Positions 8,995 through 18,921 of a stretch of DNA of 64,000 nt are shown one piece after another. This DNA is from Aerococcus mictus (lineage in GTDB: Bacteria > Bacillota > Bacilli > Lactobacillales > Aerococcaceae). Each line of letters begins with the position of its first letter. Position 1 is the stretch's first letter. Both the position numbers and the translations under genes were made by a program. Under the pieces are notes generated by a model. That model had not been told where the DNA came from, did not search any database, and saw only the letters and a program-made list of their open reading frames with translations. The stretch lies in NCBI RefSeq assembly GCF_003286595.3, contig NZ_CP132985.1, positions 744,001 through 808,000 of the forward strand, written 5' to 3'.

Positions 8995-9273
8995 TCAATA
9001 TATGGGGTGAAAATCGTGCATGGCTGGAAGATCTTTTTCTTCCGTGACACTCAGCTGGTCGATTCTAGCGTAAGGGATATTCTTAGGATCTTGGAGCTCT
9101 GTGATAAAATGTTCTCTTTGGCTTTCATCTGCCTGTAATTGGATAGTCACACTGCCATCGGACTCATTTTTTACCGTACCGGTCAGTTGCAGTTTATTGG
9201 CTAGGCGGGTAACGTGAAAACGAAAGCCGACACCTTGTACTCGGCCTTGAACTTGTATTTTACTGGTTAGCAT
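8995..9273 (-). CDS. acyP: Acylphosphatase
   Basis: The 92-residue protein carries the acylphosphatase signature VQGRVQGVGFRFHV with the catalytic arginine, followed by GTVKNESDGSV containing the catalytic asparagine. It hydrolyses carboxyl-phosphate bonds such as in acetyl phosphate. The start at 9273 (MLTSK) is preferred to an in-frame ATG 15 bp upstream because GGGAG lies at the correct distance. It precedes yidC, a common pairing in Lactobacillales. Confidence 0.93.
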   Translation of the reverse strand: MLTSKIQVQGRVQGVGFRFHVTRLANKLQLTGTVKNESDGSVTIQLQADESQREHFITELQDPKNIPYARIDQLSVTEEKDLPAMHDFHPIY

Positions 9274-9294
9274 ATGATCATCTCCCATTGCTTT

Positions 9295-9303
9295 ATTTTA
9301 ACA
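9295..9303 (-). promoter_or_regulatory. Extended -10 promoter of acyP-yidC
   Basis: The minus strand reads TGTTAAAAT, an extended -10 motif, 22 bp upstream of the acyP start. The -35 is weak. Confidence 0.45.
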
Positions 9304-9356
9304 TAATCCCTCTAATAAATTGATTGATTCTATGGAGAGGCCCACCAAGACCCAGC

Positions 9357-9385
9357 TTTAAAAAATGGGAGGGATATTATATAAT
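9357..9385 (+). promoter_or_regulatory. Promoter of ftsK
   Basis: -35 TTTAAA (9357-9362) and -10 TATAAT (9380-9385) are separated by 17 bp, 41 bp upstream of the ftsK ATG. Confidence 0.5.
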
Positions 9386-9426
9386 GAAGACTGATTGACT
9401 TAAGAAGAGATGAGTCGGGAGGAACT

Positions 9427-11781
9427 ATGGCAAAAAGAAAAACACGTTCAAAGAAAAAAACAAATAATACTTACCAACAAGCGATTATCGCTTTTTTTAT
9501 TTTAATTTTAACCGGGCTAGGGAGCTTTCAACTGGGCTTTTTAGGTCGAATTGTCAAAGCCAGCATGCGCTTTTTGGTGGGCGAGCTCTATCTATTGGGC
9601 TTTTTCCTGGTGGCCATTACCGCCCTTGCCTATTTGTTAACCAATCAAGGACCAAATTGGCGCAAACGCCCTTACAGTTCTCTGCTATTAGCCGTCCCCA
9701 TTTTGGCTTTACTCTGCCATGCAATCCAGTTTAAAGAAGTCATGGCCAAGGGAGAATCTCTATTTGCCGTTAGTTTAAATCACTTTTTGGCAGGTTTTAA
9801 AGGAAATTTTCAGCCCGATGTTGGTGGCGGTATCATGGGTGCTGGCCTCTATCAAGTGAGTTACTTTATTCTCAGCCAATGGGGGACTTACCTACTTATT
9901 TTGCTAGCTGCTTTAGCTTGGCTAGCTTACTGCCTAAATATATCCGGTCAAGAAATGATTTCCAGTGTCCAAAATCTGTTTCAAATGGCGGTGCAGTGGC
10001 TACAAGGCTTTATAAATGCTACTAAGGAGAAATCTGCTAAACGTAAAGAAGCCAAGGCGAATAAGGTTAAGGAAAGTCAGTCAGCCCCTCTTGTGGAAGA
10101 TCACTCCCCTAAACTCCCTGAAGTGGAAGATAAGGGCAATGAAGTAAGGCTTGATGAGGAACAAAATCAAGAATCCGCTGTGGAAATTGTGGGCCCCAAC
10201 TACCAAAACTTAGTGGGATCAAATGAAGAATCAGCCCTTGACCAGGAAAAGGCAAGTCAAAGCCAAGACCAAGCCAGCCAATTAAGTCTGGATATCGACG
10301 AAGAGGATGATGGAGAAGATTTATCTGATTTAACTATCGAGGCCGAAGAAGAAAATCCCGATTATAAACTCCCTCCAGTCAGTCTCTTAAATCCGATTCA
10401 TCACACGGATCAAAGTAGTGAGTACCACATTATTAAAGAAAACATCAAAACCTTGGAAAAGACCTTAGCCAGCTTTAATGTGGATGCCAAGGTGACTAAG
10501 GCGAATTTAGGTCCGGCAGTTACCAAGTATGAAATTGAACCAGCAGTTGGCACCAAGGTATCTAAAATTACCAACTTAGCTGACGACATCGCCTTGGCCC
10601 TAGCGGCTAAGGATATCCGGATTGAAGCGCCGATTCCAGGGAAATCAGTGATTGGTATTGAAGTTCCTAACCAAAAGGTGTCTGTGGTTTCCTTTAGAGA
10701 CAGTTTTGAGAACCAGCCAGCCAATACGAAGTTGCTAGAAGTTCCCTTGGGACGGTCAATTTATGGGGACACCCGGGTGGCGGACTTAACGAAAATGCCC
10801 CATCTCTTAATTGCGGGATCTACTGGTTCTGGTAAATCCGTCTGCATCAATGGCATGATTGTTTCCATTTTATTAAAGGCTAAGCCTAATGAAGTGAAAT
10901 TAATGATGATTGACCCCAAAAAGGTTGAGTTAAACGTCTATAACGGTATTCCTCATCTGCTAACTCCAGTAGTAACTAATCCACGCAAAGCAGCCCAAGC
11001 CTTGAATAAGGTAGTTGAGGAAATGGAGCGGCGTTATGAATTGTTTGCCGCAACGGGTCAGCGAAATATCGATGGTTATAACCATCATGTGAGTGAATAT
11101 AATGAGACCAGTGATGATAAACAGGCCTTGCTGCCTTATATTGTGGTTATTGTCGATGAATTAGCTGACTTGATGATGGTGGCTTCTAAAGAAGTTGAGG
11201 CTGCCATCACCCGTTTAGCACAAATGGCCCGGGCAGCTGGTATTCACATGATTTTAGCTACCCAACGGCCGTCCGTTGATGTTATTACGGGGATCATTAA
11301 GGCTAATGTGCCGTCCCGAATTGCCTTTGCGGTGTCTAGTGGGACGGATTCACGGACAATTATCGATCAAAATGGAGCGGAAAAACTCCTCGGTCGCGGT
11401 GATATGCTCTTTATGCCCATGGGAGAGGGTAAGCCTTTAAGAGTACAGGGGGCCTTCATTACTGATGAAGAAGTTGAAAGCGTGGTTGACTTTGTTAAAG
11501 ACCAGCAAGAGGCTAATTATAGTGAAGCGATGATGCCAAGTGAAGTAAATGAGAATAGCGCGGCTGACGACCTTGATGAGATGTGGGATGAGGTTATTGA
11601 TTTTGTTAAGGGCCGCGAAACGGTTTCGATTTCCATGTTGCAACGTCAATTTCGCATTGGTTACAACCGTGCCGCCCGCTTAGTTGATGACATGGAGGCA
11701 CGCGGCATTGTCTCAGAACAAAACGGAAGTAAACCGCGGACGGTTAATATTTCTGAAAAACAAGAAGATCAAGAAGATTAG
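9427..11781 (+). CDS. ftsK: DNA translocase FtsK/SpoIIIE
   Basis: The 784-residue protein has a basic N-terminus, four hydrophobic segments (residues 15-170), an acidic low-complexity linker (about 200-315), then the motor. The Walker A motif is AGSTGSGKSVC (about residue 460) and Walker B is VVIVDELADLMM. A C-terminal winged-helix gamma domain (about 715-775, VSISMLQRQFRIGYNRAARL) recognises polar sequences. It pumps chromosomal DNA through the closing septum and activates dimer resolution. It has its own promoter and a terminator downstream. Confidence 0.95.
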   Translation: MAKRKTRSKKKTNNTYQQAIIAFFILILTGLGSFQLGFLGRIVKASMRFLVGELYLLGFFLVAITALAYLLTNQGPNWRKRPYSSLLLAVPILALLCHAIQFKEVMAKGESLFAVSLNHFLAGFKGNFQPDVGGGIMGAGLYQVSYFILSQWGTYLLILLAALAWLAYCLNISGQEMISSVQNLFQMAVQWLQGFINATKEKSAKRKEAKANKVKESQSAPLVEDHSPKLPEVEDKGNEVRLDEEQNQESAVEIVGPNYQNLVGSNEESALDQEKASQSQDQASQLSLDIDEEDDGEDLSDLTIEAEEENPDYKLPPVSLLNPIHHTDQSSEYHIIKENIKTLEKTLASFNVDAKVTKANLGPAVTKYEIEPAVGTKVSKITNLADDIALALAAKDIRIEAPIPGKSVIGIEVPNQKVSVVSFRDSFENQPANTKLLEVPLGRSIYGDTRVADLTKMPHLLIAGSTGSGKSVCINGMIVSILLKAKPNEVKLMMIDPKKVELNVYNGIPHLLTPVVTNPRKAAQALNKVVEEMERRYELFAATGQRNIDGYNHHVSEYNETSDDKQALLPYIVVIVDELADLMMVASKEVEAAITRLAQMARAAGIHMILATQRPSVDVITGIIKANVPSRIAFAVSSGTDSRTIIDQNGAEKLLGRGDMLFMPMGEGKPLRVQGAFITDEEVESVVDFVKDQQEANYSEAMMPSEVNENSAADDLDEMWDEVIDFVKGRETVSISMLQRQFRIGYNRAARLVDDMEARGIVSEQNGSKPRTVNISEKQEDQED

Positions 11782-11899
11782 GTGGCCTGGCTAAAGGCTC
11801 TAATCTCTTTTCAAAATCCAACTATCTCATTCAAAATGTATTCCGGGTGCAGATCGCTTTTTATTTAAACGCACTTGTCGCACTCTCATTTATACGAAT

Positions 11900-11948
11900 A
11901 GTCAAAGAGAAGGGAATCTTTAGTAGTGACTCGCTCTTTGACTTTTTT
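11900..11948 (+). terminator. Intrinsic terminator of ftsK
   Basis: AGTCAAAGAG (11900-11909) pairs with CTCTTTGACT (11934-11943), followed by a six-T run. It lies 118 bp after the ftsK stop and just ahead of the pgsA promoter. Confidence 0.75.
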
Positions 11949-11962
11949 AATGGGCTGGATTG

Positions 11963-11991
11963 CTTTTTGACTGTCTAAAACGTGATATAAT
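11963..11991 (+). promoter_or_regulatory. Extended -10 promoter of pgsA
   Basis: TGATATAAT (11983-11991) is a perfect extended -10. A TTGACT hexamer at 11967-11972 is only 13 bp away, too close to be a normal -35, so the extended -10 probably does most of the work. Confidence 0.5.
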
Positions 11992-12027
11992 GTAAGAGAT
12001 ATTTTCCTAAAGGAGGACATTGTCATA

Positions 12028-12606
12028 ATGAATTTACCTAATCGACTGACCATGCTAAGGATTTTGATGATTCCTTTATTTATTTTATTAATCGAAATTC
12101 CTTTTAATTGGGGAACATGGACCATTGGCAGTCAAAGTGTGAGTATTCAATTCGCTGTAGCAGCCCTTATTTTTGCCATAGCGAGTTTGACCGATTGGCT
12201 GGATGGCTATATTGCTCGTCGTGATAACCTGGTGACCAACTTTGGTAAATTTGCCGACCCCTTAGCAGATAAAATGTTGGTCATTACCGCCCTAATCGAG
12301 CTCATTGCTCTAGGTAAGGCGCCAGCTTGGCTTGTTGCCATTATTGTCATGCGGGAGTTGGCTGTTACGGGCTTAAGGCTATTAATCGTGACTGAAGGGG
12401 AGGTTTTGGCAGCTAAGTGGCCAGGGAAAATCAAGACCTGTACCCAGATGTTGGCGATCATTTTATTATTAGTGAACGATTTTCCTTTCCAAGCCTTGCC
12501 ATTTTCACTCGGACAGTTCTGCCTCTACCTGGCTTTACTAGCAACCATCTATTCAGGTTATGATTATTTTAAAAAGAATTGGCAAGTCTTTAGTGATAGT
12601 TTTTAA
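12028..12606 (+). CDS. pgsA: CDP-diacylglycerol-glycerol-3-phosphate phosphatidyltransferase
   Basis: The 192-residue polytopic protein carries the CDP-alcohol phosphotransferase signature: DWLDGYIARR (residues about 57-66), then GKFADPLADK, with all three catalytic aspartates present. It makes phosphatidylglycerophosphate, the first committed step to phosphatidylglycerol and cardiolipin. An AAAGGAGG site precedes the ATG. The pgsA-cinA-recA order is a well-known Firmicutes arrangement. Confidence 0.95.
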   Translation: MNLPNRLTMLRILMIPLFILLIEIPFNWGTWTIGSQSVSIQFAVAALIFAIASLTDWLDGYIARRDNLVTNFGKFADPLADKMLVITALIELIALGKAPAWLVAIIVMRELAVTGLRLLIVTEGEVLAAKWPGKIKTCTQMLAIILLLVNDFPFQALPFSLGQFCLYLALLATIYSGYDYFKKNWQVFSDSF

Positions 12607-12657
12607 AGAAAACAATAAAAATTGCTGAAAGTACGGAATAATAGAGTGGAGGAAATT

Positions 12658-13896
12658 ATGAAGGCAGAAATAATTGCGGTAGGAACAGAAATGCTGATGG
12701 GACAAATTGTTAATACCAATGCTCCCTTTATCGCTAGACAACTGAATGAACTAGGGATTGAACACTACTACGAGACGGTGGTGGGGGACAATCCTGAGCG
12801 CTTAGTTGAATTAACCCGGATTGCCGAGTCACGAAGCGATATGATCATTTACTCTGGGGGGATTGGGCCCACCCAGGACGATTTGACCAAGCAAGCGATT
12901 GCTGATTATCTCAATGAAGAGCTTATCTACGACCAAGAGTGTTTAGAGCAGATAAAACAGTACTACCAGGACCGCCATCAAAGCATGTCCTCCAACAACC
13001 TACAAATGGCTTTGACTTATAAGAATGGCCAATCGCTAAAGAATACAACGGGGCAAGCCTGTGGTAGTCTCATTCATAAAAAGGGTTGTCTCTATGTCTT
13101 CCTGCCTGGTTTTCCAGATGAATTGGAACCTATGTTTATTAATGAGGTTAAGCCTTATCTCTTTGAACATTTGTCCAATAAACAGGTATTGGCTTCTCGC
13201 TTTTTAAATTTCTTTGGTATTGGGGAAGCGGCCTTAACTAGTCGTCTAGAAGACCTGATCGCTAAACAAAGTAATCCAACGATCGCTCCTTATGCCTCTA
13301 AATCAGTAGTCACCTTAAGACTCACGGCCCAAGGGGAAAATCACGCAGTTACAGATAAACTGCTCGACCAAACCCAGGAAGAAATACTTGAACTCGTTGG
13401 CGAATATTATTACGGAAGCGGTTATAATTACCTCCCTATGGATGCCTTGTTCGATTATTTGAACCAAGAAGGAAAAACGATTGCCTTTGCTGAAAGCCTG
13501 ACGGGAGGCCTAGCGGCGCATTTATTGGTCAACCATGAAGGCTCTTCAAAAATTTTTAAAGGGTCAACAGTTTCCTATAGTGAATATGCCAAGGCTCACG
13601 TCATTGGCGTAAGTCAAGCAACTCTCGACCAAGAGGGCATGGTTAGCGAGGCTTGTGCCCGGCAAATGGCTGAATTAACCTGCTCGGACTATGGGGCTGA
13701 TTATGCCATTAGCTTCACCGGAGTTGCTGGTCCTGAGAAGATGGAAGGTCAAGAAGTTGGAACCGTCTATTGTGGTTTTGCTAGCCGAGGGCAGTCTACC
13801 CAGGTCAAACGCTATCACATTAATGGCAACCGTTCAGCCATTCGTTTAAAGGTTATCTACCAAGCTGTGTTGGATTTTATCCAAGAAGAAAGCTGA
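12658..13896 (+). CDS. cinA: CinA-family protein (competence/damage-inducible)
   Basis: The 412-residue protein starts MKAEIIAVGTEMLMGQI. Its N-terminal molybdopterin-binding-like domain (residues 1-170, with YSGGIGPTQDDLT) and its C-terminal CinA nicotinamide-nucleotide amidase domain (about 255-410, AESLTGGLAAHLL and FTGVAGP) are both complete. The family acts in pyridine nucleotide salvage and is co-expressed with recA in competent streptococci. The ATG at 12658 is preferred to an upstream TTG because GGAGG lies 6 bp before it. The gene ends at the LexA-like box preceding recA. Confidence 0.92.
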   Translation: MKAEIIAVGTEMLMGQIVNTNAPFIARQLNELGIEHYYETVVGDNPERLVELTRIAESRSDMIIYSGGIGPTQDDLTKQAIADYLNEELIYDQECLEQIKQYYQDRHQSMSSNNLQMALTYKNGQSLKNTTGQACGSLIHKKGCLYVFLPGFPDELEPMFINEVKPYLFEHLSNKQVLASRFLNFFGIGEAALTSRLEDLIAKQSNPTIAPYASKSVVTLRLTAQGENHAVTDKLLDQTQEEILELVGEYYYGSGYNYLPMDALFDYLNQEGKTIAFAESLTGGLAAHLLVNHEGSSKIFKGSTVSYSEYAKAHVIGVSQATLDQEGMVSEACARQMAELTCSDYGADYAISFTGVAGPEKMEGQEVGTVYCGFASRGQSTQVKRYHINGNRSAIRLKVIYQAVLDFIQEES

Positions 13897-13908
13897 GAAC
13901 GTTTGTTC
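13897..13908. promoter_or_regulatory. LexA/DinR-type SOS box upstream of recA
   Basis: GAAC-GTTT-GTTC begins immediately after the cinA stop and matches the core GAACN4GTTC of the Gram-positive LexA box. It lies 17 bp before the -35-like TTGACT. Its SOS role is inferred from the match and from the position before recA. Confidence 0.6.
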
Positions 13909-13925
13909 TATTTTTGCTTGCTTTT

Positions 13926-13954
13926 TTGACTTAATGCCGTTAGACTAAGATAGA
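13926..13954 (+). promoter_or_regulatory. Promoter of recA
   Basis: -35 TTGACT (13926-13931) is near consensus. A -10 candidate GATAGA (13949-13954) is 17 bp away, with an alternative TAAGAT at 13946. The weak -10 fits a repressible promoter. Confidence 0.45.
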
Positions 13955-13977
13955 AAGATAAACGAGGAGGATATTGA

Positions 13978-15093
13978 ATGAGTACATCACATGATGCAAA
14001 TCGCCAAAAAGCTTTAGACCAGGCCCTTAAACAAATTGAAAAAAACTTCGGTAAGGGAGCTATAATGAAGATGGGAGAATCAACGGATACTCAGGTATCG
14101 ACTGTTCCGTCAGGCTCCTTATCCTTAGATATTGCCCTAGGAGTCGGAGGTTATCCGCGTGGACGAATTATTGAAGTCTACGGTCCAGAATCTTCCGGGA
14201 AAACCACTGTTGCCCTACATGCTGTTGCCGAGGTTCAAAAACAAGGTGGTATTGCTGCCTTTATTGATGCTGAGAACGCCTTAGACCCTGAATACGCTAG
14301 AGCTTTGGGGGTTGATATTGATGAGCTATTACTCTCCCAACCGGATACTGGTGAACAAGGGCTAGAAATTGCTGATGCCTTAGTGTCCTCTGGTGCGATT
14401 GATATTGTCGTTGTCGATTCTGTTGCTGCCTTAGTTCCACGGGCTGAAATTGAAGGTGAGATGGGGGACTCCCATGTGGGACTCCAAGCCCGGTTGATGT
14501 CTCAAGCCCTACGGAAATTATCGGGCTCCATTAATAAGACGAAAACCATTGCCATGTTTATTAACCAGATCCGTGAAAAAGTAGGTGTCATGTTTGGTAA
14601 CCCAGAAACCACCCCAGGGGGACGGGCCCTAAAATTTTATTCTACTATCCGCCTAGAAGTTAGACGCGGGGAACGGATCAAATCCGGTCAGGATATTATT
14701 GGTAACCGCACCAAGATTAAAGTAGTAAAAAATAAGGTTGCTCCGCCATTTAAGGTTGCTGAAGTGGATATTATGTATGGTCAAGGAATTTCTCAAGCGG
14801 GTGAATTAGTTGATTTAGCTGCTGACATGGATATCATTAAGAAGAGTGGCTCTTGGTATTCTTACGGGGATGACCGGATTGGCCAAGGACGCGAGAATGC
14901 TAAACTATATCTTACCGAAAATCCTGAGATATTTAAGGAAATTGATAGTAAGGTTCGAGCAGAGTATGGTTTTGGTCCAGCTGTTGAAGATGACGATTCA
15001 GAGGATGAAACAACCAATGAAGAAGCCAAAAACGATTCATCAAGCGATGAAGAAAATGAAACCCTAGATTTATTTAACGATGATGAAGAATAA
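13978..15093 (+). CDS. recA: Recombinase RecA
   Basis: The 371-residue protein has the RecA core: Walker [10 protein letters not shown] (about residues 67-75), Walker [14 protein letters not shown], the L1 region [21 protein letters not shown], and [21 protein letters not shown] long acidic C-terminal tail (about 335-371) is typical. RecA forms filaments on ssDNA, drives homologous recombination and triggers LexA and phage-type repressor self-cleavage. The latter matters here because the ICE encodes an S24 repressor. The ATG follows GAGGAGGAT. Confidence 0.98.
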   Translation: MSTSHDANRQKALDQALKQIEKNFGKGAIMKMGESTDTQVSTVPSGSLSLDIALGVGGYPRGRIIEVYGPESSGKTTVALHAVAEVQKQGGIAAFIDAENALDPEYARALGVDIDELLLSQPDTGEQGLEIADALVSSGAIDIVVVDSVAALVPRAEIEGEMGDSHVGLQARLMSQALRKLSGSINKTKTIAMFINQIREKVGVMFGNPETTPGGRALKFYSTIRLEVRRGERIKSGQDIIGNRTKIKVVKNKVAPPFKVAEVDIMYGQGISQAGELVDLAADMDIIKKSGSWYSYGDDRIGQGRENAKLYLTENPEIFKEIDSKVRAEYGFGPAVEDDDSEDETTNEEAKNDSSSDEENETLDLFNDDEE

Positions 15094-15104
15094 AATATTT
15101 TTCC

Positions 15105-15134
15105 AAAAACTTGGTGTTCTTAGCCAAGTTTTTC
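15105..15134 (+). terminator. Intrinsic terminator of recA
   Basis: AAAAACTTGG (15105-15114) pairs with CCAAGTTTTT (15124-15133). Confidence 0.8.
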
Positions 15135-15265
15135 TTTAGAAAAGTCTTATAAATAATGAGATTATGACCTGTATCTATTATCTATAAGCGTCTCATCCTA
15201 TCAATACTTCTTTATGTTTGCTTTCAGAGCAGAAGGAGAATTTTTTGGTAGCGCTTCTAGAATAA

Positions 15266-15294
15266 TTGACAATAATGTGAAAAAAATATAAAAT
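15266..15294 (+). promoter_or_regulatory. Strong promoter of rny
   Basis: A consensus -35 TTGACA (15266-15271) and -10 TAAAAT (15289-15294) are separated by 17 bp, leaving a leader of about 75 nt. Confidence 0.75.
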
Positions 15295-15376
15295 TTAAAT
15301 AAATGCTTTGCATTTGAAATTTTATGATTTTTTTATTTAAAAAAGCAAACAATTAAATAGACACGGAGGTGAAACT

Positions 15377-16948
15377 ATGGATGGTTTAACTATTGCCTTC
15401 GTTATCGTTACTTTAATTGTTGGCCTTTTAGTCGGATTAGTAATTGGTTACAAAAGACGTCAAAATGTTGAAGAAGAAGAACGTAATGAGGCGCAAAATA
15501 CTGCAAAAGGAATTTTAGCTCAAGCAAATAAAGATGCTGAAGCTAAAAGAAAAGAAATTCTTTTAGATGCAAAAGAGAAAGCTCAGGATTATCGCAATCA
15601 AGTAGAAAGCGAATTAAGTGACCGTCGTCAAGAAATCACTCAAAAAGAGCAAAGGCTCTTCCAAAGAGAAGAAAATCTTGACCGGCGTGAAAATGTTCTT
15701 ACCAATAAGGAAAATGATCAGCTTTCTAAAGAGCAATCGATTCAAGATCGCTTAAAAAATGTTTCTCAAAAAGAAGAAGAAGCCCAAGCAATGGTTCAGG
15801 AACGCCAAGATGAAATCGAGCGGATTTCTATGATGACAACTGAAGATGCCAAGGCTTTGATTTTGAAAGAGACAGAAGCAAACTTATCTAATGAAATTGC
15901 TTTACGAATTCGAAATGCAGAAGAAAACTATAAAGAGCAAGCACATAAGCTCGCTACTTCAATTATCTTACAAGCAATCGAAACATCTGCTGCCGATACA
16001 GTCGCCGATACTTCGGTAACCCGTATCGATTTGCCAAACGATGATATGAAAGGTCGTATCATCGGTAAAGATGGACGGAACATTAAAACCATTGAAGCCT
16101 TGACTGGGATTGATTTAATTATCGATGACACCCCAGAAACGGTGGTACTTAGTGGTTTTGACCCGATTCGTCGGGAAATTGCTCGTATTGCTTTAGAAAA
16201 TCTAATTAAGGATGGACGTATTCATCCAGCAAAAATTGAAGAAGCGGTTGAACGTGCTAGAAAATCAATGGATACAAAAATTCGTGATACTGGGGAAGAG
16301 ACAACCTTTGACCTAGGTATTCATGATATGCATCCAGACTTAGTCAAGTTAGTCGGACGTTTAAACTATCGCACCAGCTATGGGCAAAATGTCTTAAACC
16401 ATAGTGTCGAAGTAGCTAAACTGGCTGGTATTATTGCTAGTGAACTTGGCGAAGATGAACAACTGGCTAAACGAAGTGGATTATTACATGATATCGGCAA
16501 AGCCGTGGACCACGAGGTGGAAGGTACCCACGTTGAAATTGGTACTGAACTCGCGCGTAAATATAATGAAAATGATATCGTTATTAATGCCATTGCGGCC
16601 CACCATGGAGATATCGAATCTGCTTCTGCGATTGCCATTATTGTTCAAGTCGCTGATGCCTTGTCAGCTGCTCGTCCCGGTGCTCGAAGTGAATCATTAG
16701 AGAATTATATTCAACGTTTAAGAAGTTTAGAAGCCCTAGCTAATGAATTTAGTGGTGTGAAGAAGACATACGCTATTCAAGCAGGTCGCGAAATTCGTGT
16801 GATTGTTAACCCCGAAAAGGTGGATGACTTAAGTGTCGTTAAGATGTCACATGATATTTCTAAACGTATTGAAGACGAACTGGATTACCCAGGCCAAATT
16901 AAGGTGACGGTAATACGTGAATCCCGTTCTGTGGATTATGCAAGATAA
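15377..16948 (+). CDS. rny: Ribonuclease Y
   Basis: The 523-residue protein has an N-terminal transmembrane anchor (residues 5-25), a long charged coiled coil (30-200), a KH RNA-binding domain (about 212-275, [15 protein letters not shown]) and an HD domain (about 335-430, with [12 protein letters not shown] and AAHHGDIE). RNase Y is the membrane-bound endonuclease that starts decay of many mRNAs in Firmicutes. The ATG has a GGAGGTG site. The gene is monocistronic with its own promoter and terminator. Confidence 0.96.
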   Translation: MDGLTIAFVIVTLIVGLLVGLVIGYKRRQNVEEEERNEAQNTAKGILAQANKDAEAKRKEILLDAKEKAQDYRNQVESELSDRRQEITQKEQRLFQREENLDRRENVLTNKENDQLSKEQSIQDRLKNVSQKEEEAQAMVQERQDEIERISMMTTEDAKALILKETEANLSNEIALRIRNAEENYKEQAHKLATSIILQAIETSAADTVADTSVTRIDLPNDDMKGRIIGKDGRNIKTIEALTGIDLIIDDTPETVVLSGFDPIRREIARIALENLIKDGRIHPAKIEEAVERARKSMDTKIRDTGEETTFDLGIHDMHPDLVKLVGRLNYRTSYGQNVLNHSVEVAKLAGIIASELGEDEQLAKRSGLLHDIGKAVDHEVEGTHVEIGTELARKYNENDIVINAIAAHHGDIESASAIAIIVQVADALSAARPGARSESLENYIQRLRSLEALANEFSGVKKTYAIQAGREIRVIVNPEKVDDLSVVKMSHDISKRIEDELDYPGQIKVTVIRESRSVDYAR

Positions 16949-17019
16949 ATTACCTAAGCTATACAATAAGCTTTGATTAAAAATAAAGAAATCTGGAGTA
17001 GTAAATTCCAGAATGAAAT

Positions 17020-17070
17020 AATAAGCGAATCGATAAATCCCTATTGGAAAGGTCGGTTCGCTTATTTTTT
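17020..17070 (+). terminator. Intrinsic terminator of rny
   Basis: AATAAGCGAA (17020-17029) pairs with TTCGCTTATT (17057-17066), followed by a T run. Confidence 0.75.
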
Positions 17071-17232
17071 ATGTGACTTGGTATGACATGCCAGTTTTTA
17101 TGATCCTATATCTTTTCTGCACGTATTCATCTTATTAAAGTTAATAATATTTCAAGTAATTATTTTATTTTTATAAATACTTTGTAAAAATATAGTATAC
17201 TTAGGACATGAGATGAATAAGGAGGAGAATCC

Positions 17233-18867
17233 ATGCAGAATAAAGAAAAGACACTTTCATTTCGTAAATTAAACATTGGCCTTGCCGCTGTTGCTGTCGC
17301 CGCTTTCTTAGCAGCCAATCCTCAAGAGGTCCATGCCCAAGAAAATGGAACTACTAATGTATCTTTGACGACAACATATGCTTCAGCCATTCCAACCAAT
17401 GATTTTGCAAATGATAGCTATGAAATCCAAGATCCACAGCAAGCTGAAAAAGCTTTGGAAATAATTCGCAATACCCGTAATACTTATTATGATGATGAAA
17501 CTGTGCCTTTTGAAGGAATTCCACTTAAAAACTATGTGACCCAAAAAGGCTTGACCAAGGAGCAGTATGTCAATGACATCCGCTATGACCGCATGAATGA
17601 AAAGGATGCCTACATCCGGGCGGAAGAAACAGCTATCCATGGAAAAATTGACCATAAGGGACCCGATGGGGTAAGTAAACCACAATATCAAAATAGTGAT
17701 GCCACACTGGAAAACTTGAGCTGGGGTCGCCCCAATGTCGAAGTTGATATGAAGGCTTGGACGAGTAGTGAATTACCTGCCTTGAAAGGAGCCAATGGGA
17801 AATTTACTGCTAATAACGGCCACCTTTATCAGATTTTAAATCCTAATAATATTTCCTTTGGTTACGGAAGATTTTCAAAATTTGCCCCTGGCGTAGATTC
17901 TTCTAAGTATAAAAATGCCATAGATCCTATTGGCACCTTGACCATATCTCGTCAAGTTGGTGATACTGATTATCCAGCTGGGAAGATTACTGAAACGATA
18001 CCGACACCAGAAGATCAAAAAACTGAGCCTATTCCCTTTGAAGTGGAAAGAATTGAAGATTCAACACTTGAAAAGGGTAAAACCATCGTTAAACAAGAAG
18101 GTGAGGATGGTTTAAGAGATTCGAAGGGTGTTGTTATCCGTCAACCGAAAAATAAAATTATTTTAGTCGGTACAAAGGAAGCTGAAAAACCAAATCCTAC
18201 AAATCCGGAACCAACCAAGCCAAACCCAGATCCAACATTGGATGAAAAACCAACGACACCAGTTACACCGGACCCGCAACCAGAACCAACGCCGGATCCA
18301 GAACCAGAACCGGTTCAACCAAAACCGGAAGAAAAGCCAACCCCAAAACCACAACCAGAACCAACGAATCCAAATCCAACAAAACCAGAACTAGATCCAG
18401 TTCCAGTACCAGTACCGAATCCTAAACCTGCTCCGACAGCAAAACCGGAAATTCAACCAACAAAACCGTTAGATAAACCAACTCTAACCGTACCAAGCAC
18501 TCCGCTTGTTACTCCAACTAGCCAAGCTAGCACTGCTGTAGCACCTACACTAGCAACTCCTACAGCTGTTGCTCCAACTAGCGATAGTGATAAGTCAGTG
18601 ACTGCAGAAGAAGGTTCACAAGTTTCAACTTTAGTGACTGCTTCTTGGACACATGATCCAGTGACTGAAAATCAAAATAAAGATACCAAGACAGATAAAG
18701 TCCTAGCCTTAGCACCTAAGGAAGAACAATCTTCGTCTGCTAAAGCGACCTCTGCACCGGCTACTCATTCTGTTTTACCGAAAACTGGTGTAGTTGCTGC
18801 CTCCTTCACAGGCTTTGGCCTTGCCTTAGTTGCAGCTGGAGCAACTGTCTTGAAACGTCGCAAATAA
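17233..18867 (+). CDS. LPXTG wall-anchored protein with CAP/SCP-like and G5 domains
   Basis: The 544-residue protein has a YSIRK-type signal peptide (FRKLNIGLAAVAVAAF, mature after about VHA-Q). A region at about 55-240 resembles CAP/SCP domains (RAEETAIHGKIDHKGPDG, then ENLSWG, then GHLYQILNPNNISFGYG). A single G5-like module follows (about 265-315, with LEKGKTIVKQEGEDG). After a proline-rich wall-spanning stretch (about 320-425) comes a Thr/Ala-rich linker. The C-terminus has the sortase signal LPKTG, a hydrophobic helix and KRRK. It should be covalently attached to peptidoglycan by the housekeeping sortase. The CAP call is by motif and moderate. Its adhesive or enzymatic role is unknown. 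Confidence 0.8.
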   Translation: MQNKEKTLSFRKLNIGLAAVAVAAFLAANPQEVHAQENGTTNVSLTTTYASAIPTNDFANDSYEIQDPQQAEKALEIIRNTRNTYYDDETVPFEGIPLKNYVTQKGLTKEQYVNDIRYDRMNEKDAYIRAEETAIHGKIDHKGPDGVSKPQYQNSDATLENLSWGRPNVEVDMKAWTSSELPALKGANGKFTANNGHLYQILNPNNISFGYGRFSKFAPGVDSSKYKNAIDPIGTLTISRQVGDTDYPAGKITETIPTPEDQKTEPIPFEVERIEDSTLEKGKTIVKQEGEDGLRDSKGVVIRQPKNKIILVGTKEAEKPNPTNPEPTKPNPDPTLDEKPTTPVTPDPQPEPTPDPEPEPVQPKPEEKPTPKPQPEPTNPNPTKPELDPVPVPVPNPKPAPTAKPEIQPTKPLDKPTLTVPSTPLVTPTSQASTAVAPTLATPTAVAPTSDSDKSVTAEEGSQVSTLVTASWTHDPVTENQNKDTKTDKVLALAPKEEQSSSAKATSAPATHSVLPKTGVVAASFTGFGLALVAAGATVLKRRK

Positions 18868-18890
18868 TTAGCATGCATTGATACAGCTAT

Positions 18891-18921
18891 AGTCCAAGTT
18901 CAAGTAGAGCTTGGGCTTTTT
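18891..18921 (+). terminator. Intrinsic terminator of the wall protein gene
   Basis: AGTCCAAGTTC (18891-18901) pairs with GAGCTTGGGCT (18907-18917) with G-U pairs, followed by TTTT. Confidence 0.65.

Noticed and set aside
11967..11991. TTGACT with TATAAT as a standard promoter for pgsA
   Set aside because: The spacer is only 13 bp. The extended -10 alone is a better explanation.
18163..18354. Minus-strand frame rich in Trp and Phe in the wall protein gene
   Set aside because: It is the antisense of the Pro-rich repeat region and has no start signal.
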